Source: Blattamonas nauphoetae
Lineage: Eukaryota > Preaxostyla > Oxymonadida
Assembly (NCBI GenBank): GCA_033064195.1
Contig: JARBJD010000223.1
Location: 59,275 to 123,274 of the forward strand
DNA length: 64,000 nucleotides
Direction of reading: 5' to 3'
Both the position numbers and the translations under genes were made by a program. Positions within the stretch are counted from its first letter, which is position 1. Each line of letters begins with the position of its first letter. Shown piece after piece: positions 11,001 to 20,855 of the stretch. The notes beneath the pieces are model-generated. The model did not search any database, was not told the origin of the DNA, and saw only the letters and a program-made list of their open reading frames with translations.

Positions 11001-12571
11001 GTTCTGACGTCAGACTTCCACAAACAATCATGGAGCAAGACGCAAGGGAATAAACTGCCACGTGCGAGCAGATCGGCGGTGGCTGGTTCTTTCCGGGTGT
11101 CAGGAATGTCCAGGTCAGTGTCGTGAAATCCAGTGCAGACAAATCAGTCATTCTGTTCTGATTCATCCCCCCAAACACATGGAATGTTCCGTTCTCCACC
11201 ACCGGGTGAAGAGAATGTGGTGACGACTTATATCCCTCTGTATTCACAAATTGTAACACAAGCATCTCCTTATCCAGGTTAAAGAAGTCGTTTGAAGATA
11301 TAGTTTCGCCTGTTTGGAGGGAGACTTCACTACCAATGAACCTGATAGAGATGACCAAAACAAAAAAGAAAAAACACCAGATGAAGGGAAGGAAAAGACT
11401 AGAAAGGAGAAAGAAACCATGCAAATGGAACAATAATAATGTAAACAGACACAATGTCATCCCCGTTCTGATCTGCATACCACGCAGTGGAGGGACGGAT
11501 TTCGCCACTCGTGTGCTGTTCTTTCCATTTCATCATCTCCAAATTAAGTGTGACCAGCAAGATTGTCAATTGCTGTTCAAAATGGATTCGTTGTCCTCCA
11601 CACTTCAAAATGATTCCTTGGCTTTCGACCATGCTAGAACCGAAAACTGAGTGCTAAATCATCAAATACCATTCATAACAATCACAAACGAATAAATGAT
11701 GATATAAAAGAGAGAGTACACACCTGGGGTGGGTGAAATGAGGATGTATCAGGAATGCTTCTGTGATTTGGTGAAGACTGAGATGGTTGAAGATGGTTGA
11801 TGGACAGGACATCCACTTCGCATACATCAAGAGGAAGAGGCAAGTAAGAGTAACCAAACAGTGAATGTGCATACTACTGTTGTAAAGTATCCTTATCTTG
11901 CATAGTCGACAAGTTACAGACTTGGGCTTGATCACGACATCTTTTGGTGAGAAATGAAGTAAAAGTGATTGTTTAGGGTTGAGAAGAAAAAGAACACCCT
12001 TTGTCATTTGTTTGGATCAGCGGGTATGCTGTCAGAACAAAGGAGGAAAGTCGGTGTCGGTCGGACAGGCCGACTTTTAGTCCAATGTTGGGGAAAGACA
12101 GACCGACTCAGGGACTCTTGAACCACGACCTCAGGAACAGTAATTTTGTGAAAAAAGTGATGAACTAATTATAGAGATGTTGTGAATCAAAAATGAGAAA
12201 AAGTCAATAATAAAGTGTCCAGGGCGGGATTCGATCCTGGGTCCGGGGAACAAAAAGCTGTCATGCTTCCACTCGACTAAAGGGCACTTCAAAAAAGTCG
12301 CCGACTCTTTTATTTTTAGGGACTGGACTCGAGGTTTTCAGACCGACCACTGCCCATGCCTACTTTCGATGGTAAATGAAGTTGTATAGATCTCCAGCAT
12401 CAGCATTACGAGCAGGTTCGTGCCTATGACCGTAAATCCATCCATGGACTGAGGATCTGAAGAACAACACTATGACACACTATCAGTTGTATGGAGGATG
12501 GTAACCGTCACGCCATTATAATTGGCAGTGGCCTCTCCGAGTGATAAAGCAATTAAAAGAATGAGGCTCAT
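8013..12571 (-). CDS. secreted calcineurin-like metallophosphoesterase (5'-nucleotidase type), exon split by hAT 2
   Basis: Two-metal phosphoesterase of the 5'-nucleotidase-like group that includes yeast YHR202W (family knowledge); it probably hydrolyses phosphoesters outside the cell or in vesicles. Exons on the minus strand: 12571-12481 (signal peptide MSLILLIALSLGEATA), 12448-12363 continuing at 9742-9686, 9648-9488, 9321-8477 and 8416-8013. Introns are 32, 37, 166 and 60 bp. Motifs in order: ILHTTDIHGW (metal site), ADAGDLYNF, FDTGDMIEGTGLSD, NGNHDI, TGHSHQ, then a C-terminal domain ending NYWKC. A 2.6-kb hAT lies inside exon 2 between YHRK and KNKASNE. With it and one 8-bp duplication removed, the exons total 1644 nt, exactly 547 codons plus stop. 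As assembled the gene cannot give a full product unless the element is absent from another allele or removed. Confidence 0.86.
10230..11640 (-). pseudogene. captured kelch-repeat gene fragments within hAT 2
   Basis: Minus-strand segments read GGQRIHFEQQLTILLVTLNL..MMKWKEQH (about 11620-11500) and, after a likely intron, VENGTFHVFGGMNQNRMTDL with ALDFTTLTWTF (about 11200-11080). This is the FGG/WTF spacing of kelch blades. A further frame at about 10560-10270 gives FDVPFIHRRAVDT and FDRAFSKHLFCSN..EALYRS, perhaps a BTB-like part, with an exon end and GTAAGT donor near 10268. Together they look like several exons of one host gene carried inside the transposon. Start and end exons are missing, so it is probably not functional. 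Assignment to kelch is by motif only. Confidence 0.5.
12213..12289 (-). ncRNA. tRNA-like sequence near the hAT 2 end
   Basis: A 77-base minus-strand segment has partly pairing ends (AAGTGCCC / GGACACTT), a box A-like TAGTCGAGTGG and a box B-like GGATCGAATCC at tRNA spacing, with a T-run downstream on the transcribed strand. The anticodon arm pairs poorly; TTT sits where the anticodon would be. It is more likely a tRNA pseudogene or tRNA-derived repeat than a working tRNA-Lys. Confidence 0.4.
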
Positions 12572-12734
12572 AATTGATAAAGCAATCTATGGTTTGAGAA
12601 GATGTTTCCTCCTAAGGGGCGATCACTTTTCCACCATCTTCATATTCAAACCGAGGCAAAGAAAGAATCAAGCAAAACAAAATGGAATACGCAAGTTAAT
12701 GTGCGATTAAAGAAACAGAAGAAATGGTCGCGAG

Positions 12735-13860
12735 CTAATCGTTATCCGATCCTGCCAACAAGACTTGTGCGTTGGCTTGTCTCCATTGACCTTGATAGAA
12801 CTGAACATTCCCACCCCACTGAGCAATCAGTGCAGCTCCCATCATCAGACAGTCATCATCTTGGTACTCGAAATCCCAGACGAGGAAATGCTGCTCACAC
12901 TCTTCTGACAGACCTTCCTCATTCAGCTTGCCCAGAATCTGTTTGCCTCGCTTATGCACTTCTGGGTCGTCCTCTCTACTCCCCAAAAGAGAGGATGGAA
13001 TCGAGAGGAGTGCAGGTGTTATGAATTCGAGCTCGAAGAAAATAATGCTGTCCGTGATAACAAGAGCAAGCGAGGACGATAGAACAAACTGAGTCATCTC
13101 TTCCAGGAATGGTGAATATTGAATTATTGCTTGAAGAACTCTTGGGAACTCCCTTGATTCTCCAGAATCTGGGATTCGGTGGATGTTCCGACACAAGAAC
13201 TCAAAAAACGGTTCGACAGGATGCAAAAACTTATCAATGAAGGTGCGGTTGAATGTGTCAATCGAAAGACATCGATCTCGGCATGTTATTTGGGAATGAA
13301 AAGGATGCACACAGGAAATGATGCTACTCACAATCTGCATCAGAAAAAAAGTGGGATTCGCTCGGAGATGAGTGTCTTGTTCATAGAAGGTTGTTGGGAG
13401 TAGCGAGAAGAAACCTGTCTCGATGAAATCGAAGCAAATGTCCGGACAGTTGTGATACACCATATACCACAGAAACGAGATTGTTGATTCGGTAAGGACA
13501 TTGTTGGATGACGTGAGGAACAGCATCATCGACTCAGCGAAACCAGAACCCGATCCATCTGGTTTGGGAACAAGTTTAAAGATCAGGCTGTGGAAGGAAC
13601 ATGTGATGAATGCCTGATCTTGGATCTTTTTCAGAAGAGCAGATCCATCCAGAGCGTCTTTGAGGTCGACCTCGGCTCCTTCCTTGATGAATCCGACAAA
13701 CGATTGGAACTCCTGCCGACTTTACTGATTGGGAAGGATGAGCAGAATCACACACACCCATCGAATCAGAGTGTTCGGGATGAAAGTGGCTGTGCGAGTG
13801 AAGAGACCGACGAGCATCAAAGTGTTCCTCACACCCTCCATCAACCCTCCCCTCTCCAAT
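12735..13860 (-). CDS. helical-repeat protein, oxymonad family 3
   Basis: No known function. The main exon runs from about 13720 to the TAG at 12735 and reads QEFQSFVGFIKEGAEVDLKD, LDGSALLKKIQDQAF, then amphipathic helices ending in LLAGSDND. An upstream exon (about 13860-13775) ends IPNTLIRWV. A 36-bp GT-AG intron that contains the apparent in-frame TAA joins it as IRWVRQEFQSF. The pattern of helices is ARM/HEAT-like, so a protein-binding scaffold is the natural guess. I recall the AEVDL...DGSALLKKI signature from many oxymonad proteins of unknown role. The true 5' end lies upstream of what I can define. The 3' end is 164 bp from the start of the convergent-running phosphoesterase gene. Confidence 0.6.
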
Positions 13861-14153
13861 GATCGAAGGCTCGTTTGTTCTTTCACTTTCTTTTTGTTGT
13901 GGGATTGTTGGATGTGATGGTTGACTCTTTCTATGTTTGAAGAGATCTTTTCACCATTATTTGCTTCTCATCCAACACAGACTCCTGTTTTCTTCTCTTT
14001 TCATCACAATTTGTGAGATATCAAATATAACGTTTTTTGAAAGGTGAATGTAAATCACAAAGACAGCGAATCTGTTCCTGTCTGACATGCAGTGCAGGAG
14101 TGATTGAAGAGTCAGAATGACCCGTCCACAAAACGGCCGAAAGTCAAGAGCGA

Positions 14154-14995
14154 TCACCATGCCACTCTTCTCATCTCGTCTGAGATTGGCGTTGGTCGGA
14201 AGAGGCGAGAAATGTTGTCAATTCGGAATAATGCTCTTAGATAGGCGACAGAAAACTGAAAAAGAGAGAATGATGAGATCAGAGAGAATCAGACTCCAAT
14301 TCGCACTGACGAGGGGATTCCTGACACATACCAATCTCCAGCCATGCCATTCACAAAAAATTGCAGTGTTCGAGGTGTTGAGTCAAGATCAACGATAATT
14401 CGAACACAGTCTCCTTGATTTAGTTCAGAGTGGCAATAACATTGCAGATTCGATGATGGAGTGTTGACCCAGAGGTTACCATCTGTGTTGAGACCAACAG
14501 AGTCTGAGGAGATGAAAACAGAGAAAAACAGACTTTTGACATTGAATCCAAGTGCTTCACCGATTTTGGGAATTGGAGATGAAGAATCCATCAAACCAAA
14601 ACTGACAGGTTCAACTGATCAAACAATGAGGAGGAACCAACCATACACGGAGACAAGAGATTCGTGAGTGTGATGGAGACAACACCAGATGTGAATCGGT
14701 TGGAGAAAAGAACAGAACTCCAACAATCAGTAACTTTGAAATAACAGGGACGCACATTTGTGGTGATTATCGTGTGGTGGATGGAGAAATGCGAACGATT
14801 TGTGAAAACGAGCGATGGAAGCGTTGAGAGAGGTGCAGGAGCATGTGAAGCTGAAGAATGTGATGATCGAGGATGTAGAAACAGATTCAGCACATAAGAC
14901 GTTGTTGTTCCCATGAGACAATAGGCGGTTTTGATGATCCGACACATAATTAAAAAACTTGAAAGATCTTCATAACAAGTTGATAAAAGTAACAC
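14154..14995 (-). CDS. B30.2/SPRY-domain protein A
   Basis: Beta-sandwich SPRY-type protein; these usually act as protein-interaction modules. Phrases in order: FTSGVVSITLTNLLSP, SSSPIPKIGEALGFNVKN, SVGLNTDGNLWVNTPSSN, GDCVRIIVDLDSTPRTLQFF, VSGIPSSVRIGF, RIDNISRLFRPTPISDEMRR and a final VAW before TGA at 14154-14156. Introns are 30 bp (14504-14533) and 39 bp (14256-14294), both GT-AG and frame-restoring. No kinase or other partner domain is visible upstream, although full members of this family often carry one. The 5' exon is unclear and may be lost, because an ABC-gene fragment follows directly upstream. Confidence 0.6.
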
Positions 14996-15029
14996 TTATG
15001 AGAGAGATGACTTATTGCCACCTCAAAAA

Positions 15030-15240
15030 CAAGAATCCCATCCTTCACAAACTTCCCTCTCAGCATCTACGAACCCCATTCCCATCTCCCAAAATCTCGA
15101 CCCTTCCTTCCGAAGCAGCACAGCGGGACTTCCCACCTCAACCACTCTCCCCCTCTCCAACACCACAATCAGGTCTGCGTCCCCAACTGTCACCAATCGA
15201 TGCGCAACTGTGATCACCGTCGTAATTCGGAAAAACATCT
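15030..15240 (-). pseudogene. ABC-transporter 3'-end fragment, duplicate of 40700-40985
   Basis: Minus-strand frame VITVAHRLVTVGDADLIVVL, then ERGRVVEVGSPAVLLRKEGS, is almost identical to the H-loop and C-terminus of the ABCC gene ending at 40941. The match continues past that gene's stop, after an internal deletion, into AGAGGGAAGTTTGT. It is therefore a DNA-level copy, not a separate gene. No Walker motifs are present. Confidence 0.85.
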
Positions 15241-15553
15241 GATTCCAGTGATCGGCTTGACTTTGACCTTATTTCTGTGATTCTGGACAAATTGTTGGCT
15301 AGTCCAGACGGTAATCACCCAAATTCCGCAAAATTTGATTGCGGCAAGGATGGACAGGGCTGCTCAGGAGATATCTTGGAACTGAGTTTCTGACGCTTCG
15401 GTAAGATAAGAGATCATGGAAGATCAGGAAAAAAAGAGGGTAATTGACAAGAAGTGCTGAAAAGGTTGAACAAGAAGATGGGAATGTGAAAATACTTCGT
15501 CCTCATCACAATTAGGTTGACACGAGAGGGTGTGAGCTACTGAACGAGAAAAG

Positions 15554-16705
15554 TTACCATCGGACTTCATGTAGCTTTTTTGAGATAGGAGTTGGTTGGG
15601 AGATGTGAGAAATATTGTCAATTCGGAACGATATTCCTTGATACTTGGCAGAAAACTGAAACAGAGAAAAATGGAGAAACAAGAGAAAATCAGACCCCAA
15701 TTCGCACAGATGAAGGGATTCCTGATATGTAACACCATCCACCCTCGCTATTCACAAAGAATTGCACAGTGCGAGGGGTTGAGTCAAGATCAACTTCTGT
15801 CACTCCTGCTTCCGGTTCTTGGGTCTTGCCAAATTGATGTAAGGTTAGATCGTCGGTGTTTTGCGAATTGAAATTAATGTTGAAGGAAAACAAGTTACAA
15901 AAATGAGATAGGAGAAACAAGGGACATTATTTGAAGTGAAAGCTGTTGTGAGGTCTGAATGTTGTGATGATCGGAGTGAATTATGGGTTCGCTAGGAGCT
16001 GTTCTCACCAACGATAGCTGAACAACGATCACCAAATCATTGATTCAACTAGAGAAGTTTAGAACTGCAGTTTTATTGAATAGTGAAAAACTGAAATGGA
16101 GTTGAATAAATGTGTTGTCTGATCGCACCCTTTATTCCTTGTTGCAAGACTTAAGAACCGGAAGTCGGAGTGACAGTTCCATTCGAACACAATCGCCTTT
16201 ATTCAGAACAGAGTGACATTTTGCAAATGAATTGGATGATGGAGTGTTGAAGTAGAGACTACCAAAGCTGCAGAGACTGACAGAGTCTGAGAAGATGAGA
16301 AAAGAGAAAAACAGACTTTGGACTCGATATCCAAATGTTTCATGAGTCTTGGGAATTGGAGATGTGAAATTCATCAAACCAAAACGAAAAGATCGATCTG
16401 ATTGACAATGAGGGAGAACCAAGCACACATGGAAGCGATAGAATCGTGATTGTGATTGAGACGATTCCAGATGTGAATGGGTCGGAAAGAAGAGCAGAAC
16501 TCCAACGAGAATATCCATTGTCATCCGTACCAAACTCTGTTCGGGTGATAGTGGAGCTGTCTATTGAGAAAAGCAAAGTATCAGTGATAGTCAATGGTGG
16601 GAGTGTTTGGATGGGAGTTGGAGCACGGTGAAGTTCTGATGTTGTCGACTTGCGATCGGAGGTCAATCTATACATTTCCATTGAATCTGTCTCCTCCTCA
16701 TTCAT
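15554..16705 (-). pseudogene. B30.2/SPRY-domain protein B, exon split by a 380-bp element
   Basis: Second SPRY copy, convergent in content with copy A. The upstream part (16705-16179) reads TITDTLLFSIDSSTITRTEF, DPFTSGIVSITITI, NFTSPIPKTHETFGYRV, SLYFNTPSSNSFAKCHSVLN and KGDCVRME. The downstream part (15794-15554) reads VDLDSTPRTVQFFVN, YISGIPSSVRIG, a 39-bp-class intron, FRIDNISHISQPTPISKK and a final VRW before TAA at the same place as the TGA of copy A. The two parts meet exactly inside the codons for MEVDLDS when 15797-16176 is removed. The 5' end overlaps the start region of the divergent plus-strand gene. Confidence 0.7.
15797..16176. mobile_element. 380-bp MITE inside SPRY gene B
   Basis: Ends CTGTCACTCCTGCTTCCGGT and the inverse of CTGTCACTCCGACTTCCGGT; the inverted match continues to TTCTT..GTCTTGC. 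The flanking dinucleotide TT (15795-15796 and 16177-16178) is the duplicated target, judged against SPRY copy A, which has a single TT there. Non-coding. Confidence 0.85.
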
Positions 16706-16829
16706 TCAATTTAGTCTGAATGATCCAACCCCCATAGCAATTGTATCTGCCGGAATGATTCAGTGTTCACTCAAAGGTATCTCATACGATTCATTTTCAC
16801 AATTTCAGACATCAACACAATCCGTTTTG

Positions 16830-18023
16830 ATGAGCAGTTCAGGAAAACATCACCCCGATTCTGACGCGGAAGCTCCAAAATCAGCGCCGCTCTCACCGTC
16901 TCCTGATTTGACTCTGCACTCCTCATCAGAAATCCTTCCCGACTCCTCAAGGATCCCCTCACCATCTCCTGAACCGTTTCGTCCAGGCAGGATGCCCACA
17001 ACCTCGCCTCTTCCTCGCCTGCCAGAAGACTCACCTCGACCCGCCAATTATCTCCAAATGTTCATCTCTCCCTCTGAAATGCCTGTCCCTCACACACCTG
17101 GCTCCTTCGCAGGGTTTCAAGTTGGACTGTCGAACCCTCCCAATCTCAGCCAGATGAACCCAATGAGCGCCATCGTTTCTCCGCTCCCAGATCGACAAAT
17201 GGAAGCCTTCCGTGCACATCACCAGCTCCAGGCGATGTCCAACACGCAACCTGTCCGCTATACTGGTCTTCCCGAGAGTGCTTGGGAAGGGGCTCTCTGC
17301 CCTGGGTTCTCTCCCGGTTATTACGGAGATTTCATTGTCTCTGCCAACTTCCGGGCATTTCATGTCCTGCTGGAGGTGAAAGACAAAGAAATTGGACCAA
17401 TTTATCTGCTCAACCGAGGATATCCGTGGTCGCATTTCCAAAAACACAGTTGTATTTGGCTGAACAACTATCGAATTGCCGTCACCTGTCACCAGATCCT
17501 GTTCATATGTGAAATCAGCAATAAAGTCTTCTCTGTCCAGGCTTGCTTGAAAAACGCCAAGTCATTCCAATCTATATCCCCTGTAAAAGCGTGGGAAGCA
17601 GCACTCAGTGCCCATTATACAGGCAGATCCCGTTTTCTAAGATTAGGACAACGATATTTTGGGATGGGGAATGAGATTATATGCTCAAACTGTGAGGGAA
17701 TGAGGGCAGGACCGACGACCACGAAAAAGGAGCGGAAACCGAAACAGGTACGAAAGGCGAAAAGTTTGGATGACGAGGACTATGTGGACAACGAACCGCC
17801 TTTACGGCGACCAGGAACGTCTGCACCGAAGAGATCGCAGACGGAGAGAAAGAAACCATCCAAAGCGGATCACCAAATTCCCGAGCCAGATGATTACCTG
17901 ATCGCCAACCAGCAAAGGCAGAATATGCTTGATGATGAAGAATTCCAACAATATTTCCCTCAGAAACCGTATCCTTGGGAGGAAGATGTCGATGGAGAAT
18001 TTGACTCAGAAAACGGATTATGA
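16830..18023 (+). CDS. unrecognised Ser/Pro-rich protein with a conserved-looking core and basic tail
   Basis: I do not recognise the family. A 397-residue product starts at the ATG at 16830 (an open frame continues upstream to 16650, so an earlier start or an upstream exon is possible). Residues 1-130 are disordered, with SP motifs (SAPLSPSPD, RIPSPSPEPF). Residues about 150-285 form a folded-looking core with aromatic and beta-type stretches (SPGYYGDFIVSANFRAFHVL, IGPIYLLNRGYPWSHFQ, SNKVFSVQACLKNAKSF) ending in a CSNC pair. A Lys/Arg-rich run (KKERKPKQVRKAK) looks like a nuclear localisation signal, followed by an acidic tail. A nuclear or DNA-binding role is a guess. It diverges from SPRY gene B with about 125 bp between them and is uninterrupted, unlike its neighbours. 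Confidence 0.65.
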   Translation: MSSSGKHHPDSDAEAPKSAPLSPSPDLTLHSSSEILPDSSRIPSPSPEPFRPGRMPTTSPLPRLPEDSPRPANYLQMFISPSEMPVPHTPGSFAGFQVGLSNPPNLSQMNPMSAIVSPLPDRQMEAFRAHHQLQAMSNTQPVRYTGLPESAWEGALCPGFSPGYYGDFIVSANFRAFHVLLEVKDKEIGPIYLLNRGYPWSHFQKHSCIWLNNYRIAVTCHQILFICEISNKVFSVQACLKNAKSFQSISPVKAWEAALSAHYTGRSRFLRLGQRYFGMGNEIICSNCEGMRAGPTTTKKERKPKQVRKAKSLDDEDYVDNEPPLRRPGTSAPKRSQTERKKPSKADHQIPEPDDYLIANQQRQNMLDDEEFQQYFPQKPYPWEEDVDGEFDSENGL

Positions 18024-18285
18024 TGTCGTATTTTCGTTTTTTTGGCCGATCTTTCTCGCTTTTTGGATCTTTTATATCATCCGATTGCTTTTGCGACCTT
18101 CTTCGGCAGAATATCCCATTCTCAACACCTCCTTCAGAACAGCCAAAAATAAAACTCTGATTCTGATTTAAATCTTTTCTACAATTTTCTGATGAGGAGT
18201 ACAGACGAAAACTATCAATTAAGAGATGTCAATACTCTTCAACCTGCTTGAGTAGATCGGACCGCACTTCGAAACGATCAGAAGA

Positions 18286-20687
18286 ATGGCAGCCAAACCA
18301 AAGGCTCAACGACAATTTCAAGTGAAAGTTCCCGAACCATGTGTGCATCTGCCTTATCTCTGTCCGTTTTCCATTCGATATACATCCGTTCCTTCACCAT
18401 CTCCATTATCTTCGCAATTTCTCTGTCTGATTTCATTTTCTCAGACAAATTCATCAAAACACTGGGCCAGGGTCGATTTGGATCAGTGCATGAAGTATTG
18501 AAAATGGGAACAGATGAACATTTTGCGATGAAAATCCTGCCGTTCATAGTACCCGGATAAACCCGTTAAGTCGGATAAACCCGTTACCAACATACCCCAC
18601 TTCACATTGATCATTTTGTTCTGACGACTGATATGTTGTGTGGAAAAGAAAGTAATCGGTAGAATTCTGAAATGATTTGTCTCTTATTCAGATGTTTGAT
18701 CGAGGTCTATGGGTCATTTCAAAACGATGAATGACCAGCCACGACACCCTGCATGTGATGCTGAGTACAAAGAGGTTGCATCTCAATGTACCATCCCTTG
18801 GACGCCTGGGAAGACATTGGCTAAGTTCCGAGCAAATTTCGACTTACATTTTTCTCATTCCATTTCACAATCATTCTTTCAACAGTAACTCCTATTTTAA
18901 AAATAATGAAGAGAGTATTGAACGGGAAGTGGAAGGATAATTTTAGTGAAGAGGGGGGACTGCTATGCTCATGTGGAATGGTTAACGGGTTTATCCGCTC
19001 TAACGGGTTTGTCCGGGTACTATCACAACGGAATCAGATTTCAACAAGAACGAACATGAAATCTCTAAACTACAAAAATACCAACACAAAAATGTGGTTA
19101 AATTTGTGGAAGTGCTTGAGGGTGATGCAGCACATTATGTGGTTCTGGAGCTGTGCTCGTGTTCTTTGGCCGACCCCATCTCAGAAGCACAAAAGCTTGG
19201 GACGATGATGAATCAAGTGGTATTGTTTTCGTCTCCCTCTTCATGAAGTCTTCTCACAATTCTTCCCTCCCTACTTAATCGTCCACAGACTGTGTTCAGA
19301 ATTCTACAAGATTTCTTGGATGGATTGGGGTTTTTGCACTCTCGAAAAGAGGCGTATGGAGATCTGAAGCCATCGAACATTCTTATTGGTCGTGATGGAA
19401 CAGCGAAACTCGGTATATTATGTGATTCTTTTGCGTCTTGTGTTTATGGTTTTAATGGTTGATTTGATGATATTTGTTGTTACAAATGTCAGTTTTGATG
19501 TTGATCTTTTTCATCTATATTTCTGATTTGTTGTTTCAGGGGACTTTGGAGGAGTGATTGGAGTTGGTACTCAAAAAACGAGCAATCCAGCGGAATGTGG
19601 GACGATGCAATTTTGGGGGCCAGAAATGTTTGTCGTTGGAGCGAATGGGGGAAGTGGGTCGCAAGCGGGAGACATGTGGGCGTTTGGGTTGATTATGCTG
19701 CAGCTGCTGACAGGATAGGAGTGGATTTCAGGGACGAATGCAGTGGAGATTGCGGAAAGTGTGAAGGCATTCGATATTCAGGCAGTGTGCCTGAAAGCGC
19801 AGATCCCAAAATCTGTTGAACCTCTCCTGTGTCTTCTTCTGAACAAAGTGTGATTTTCATTGTTCTCTTTAGTCTTTGCTCGTTCTCCCCTCTTCCCTGT
19901 CTCAATCAGAATCCACAGGAGCGACTCTCATCTGCGGAACTGATTCGGAGTGGTCGACTGATGACGATTTTGGGAGAGGAAACACCCCGTTCACAGTTCA
20001 TCCGCGAAGAACTGGACACCACAAAGCGGAAAGTTGACCAACTTCTGAAAGAGAAGGAGCAGATGCAACAAGTGATTGACGACCAGGCCAAGATGATCGC
20101 TGAACTGACGAAGAAACCTGGAGAGATTGTTGTGGAGAATGTGAAGGGTCTTGGAGGTGTTGTTGCTCCCGAGAATGTCATCACCGTTTGGGATCCAAGA
20201 TACTTTCGGAAGGAAGGACGACGACTCACAAGTCTCGTCCAGGCACCGAAATCGTGTTTGACAGACGAAATCACGCGAGGAGTGTGGAGATTGTCGTTTC
20301 GATACGACAAGTACAAATTCACCAGTTTCTTTCTTTTCTTTCATATTTCCAGGTGTTGGTGTGATTGACTCCTCTCGACTCGAAACATGCAAAACTTCAG
20401 ACCTTCTGGAGATGGCAGGATCTTCAGCGTTCTATTTGTTTTGGGGATCTGTTCATCAAAACGGGAAAGAAATCGCATTCGGAAATCGACAACAACCACC
20501 AGACAACTCAATTGTGAGCGTTGAATTGGACATGAACAGACACACCCTCGCTCTTATTCTGGATGACCGGAGACAGCCATACTCGCTCGACAACATCCCA
20601 AAGAAGGTCAGATTCGCTCTCTATCTCCATCCCAAAGGCAGGTCTGCTGAGATTGTAAGTCTTGAAGAGGTCACTCCATTGCCGTAA
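18286..20687 (+). pseudogene. protein kinase + coiled coil + SPRY gene, copy 1 (element-split, premature TAG)
   Basis: Serine/threonine kinase-like protein. Exon 1 MAAKPKAQRQFQVKVPEP; after an intron, FIKTLGQGRFGSVHEVLKMG (Gly loop), FAMKILPF (VAIK-type Lys), VLELCSCSLAD, AYGDLKPSNILIG (HRD replaced by YGD), LGDFGGVIG (DFG), QFWGPE (APE-like), DMWAFGLIMLQLLTG. A 476-bp element splits the codons between ILPF and TTESDF. A TAG stands where the neighbouring copy at 24258 has CAG (TGQEWIS). The frame then continues through NPQERLSSAELIRSGRL, a short coiled coil, and a SPRY-like C-terminus (QPYSLDNIPKKVRFALYLHP) to TAA at 20685. It shares its 3' flank (about 20733-20762) with the other kinase (about 26580-26605), so the two arose by tandem duplication. 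Confidence 0.72.
18547..19022. mobile_element. 476-bp TIR element inside kinase copy 1
   Basis: Starts TAGTACCCGGATAAACCCGT and ends in the inverse of TAGTACCCGGACAAACCCGT. Each end contains the motif CGGATAAACCCGTTA (or a one-base variant) twice. Flanked by TCA at 18544-18546 and 19023-19025, a 3-bp T-N-A duplication. Non-coding. Confidence 0.87.
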
Positions 20688-20855
20688 TGGTCTTGATTTA
20701 TCTCATCTCAACTTCTCAATTTTACATTTTTGTTCAACAACTCCTTGTCTCCATGACGATTGATCGTTCAACAGGCTCCGCTGCACTGAATGATCAGAGA
20801 ACACATTTTGTAGTCACCATGCGTGGTCGAGCCCTTCCAAGTGGCTCATTCTTGA

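Larger units (their letters stand above)
9751..12362. mobile_element. hAT-type DNA transposon 2 inside the phosphoesterase exon
   Basis: Termini TAGGCATGGGCAGCGGTCGG and the inverse of TAGGCATGGGCAGTGGTCGG, with a perfect 8-bp target duplication CTTTCGAT at 9743-9750 and 12363-12370. CGGTCGG-type motifs recur near the right end (about 12050-12115, 12335-12350). No transposase is recognisable. Instead the interior carries minus-strand coding pieces with kelch-like character (about 9850-11640) and a tRNA-like segment (12213-12289). The perfect duplication and otherwise intact host reading frame point to a young insertion. Confidence 0.9.
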
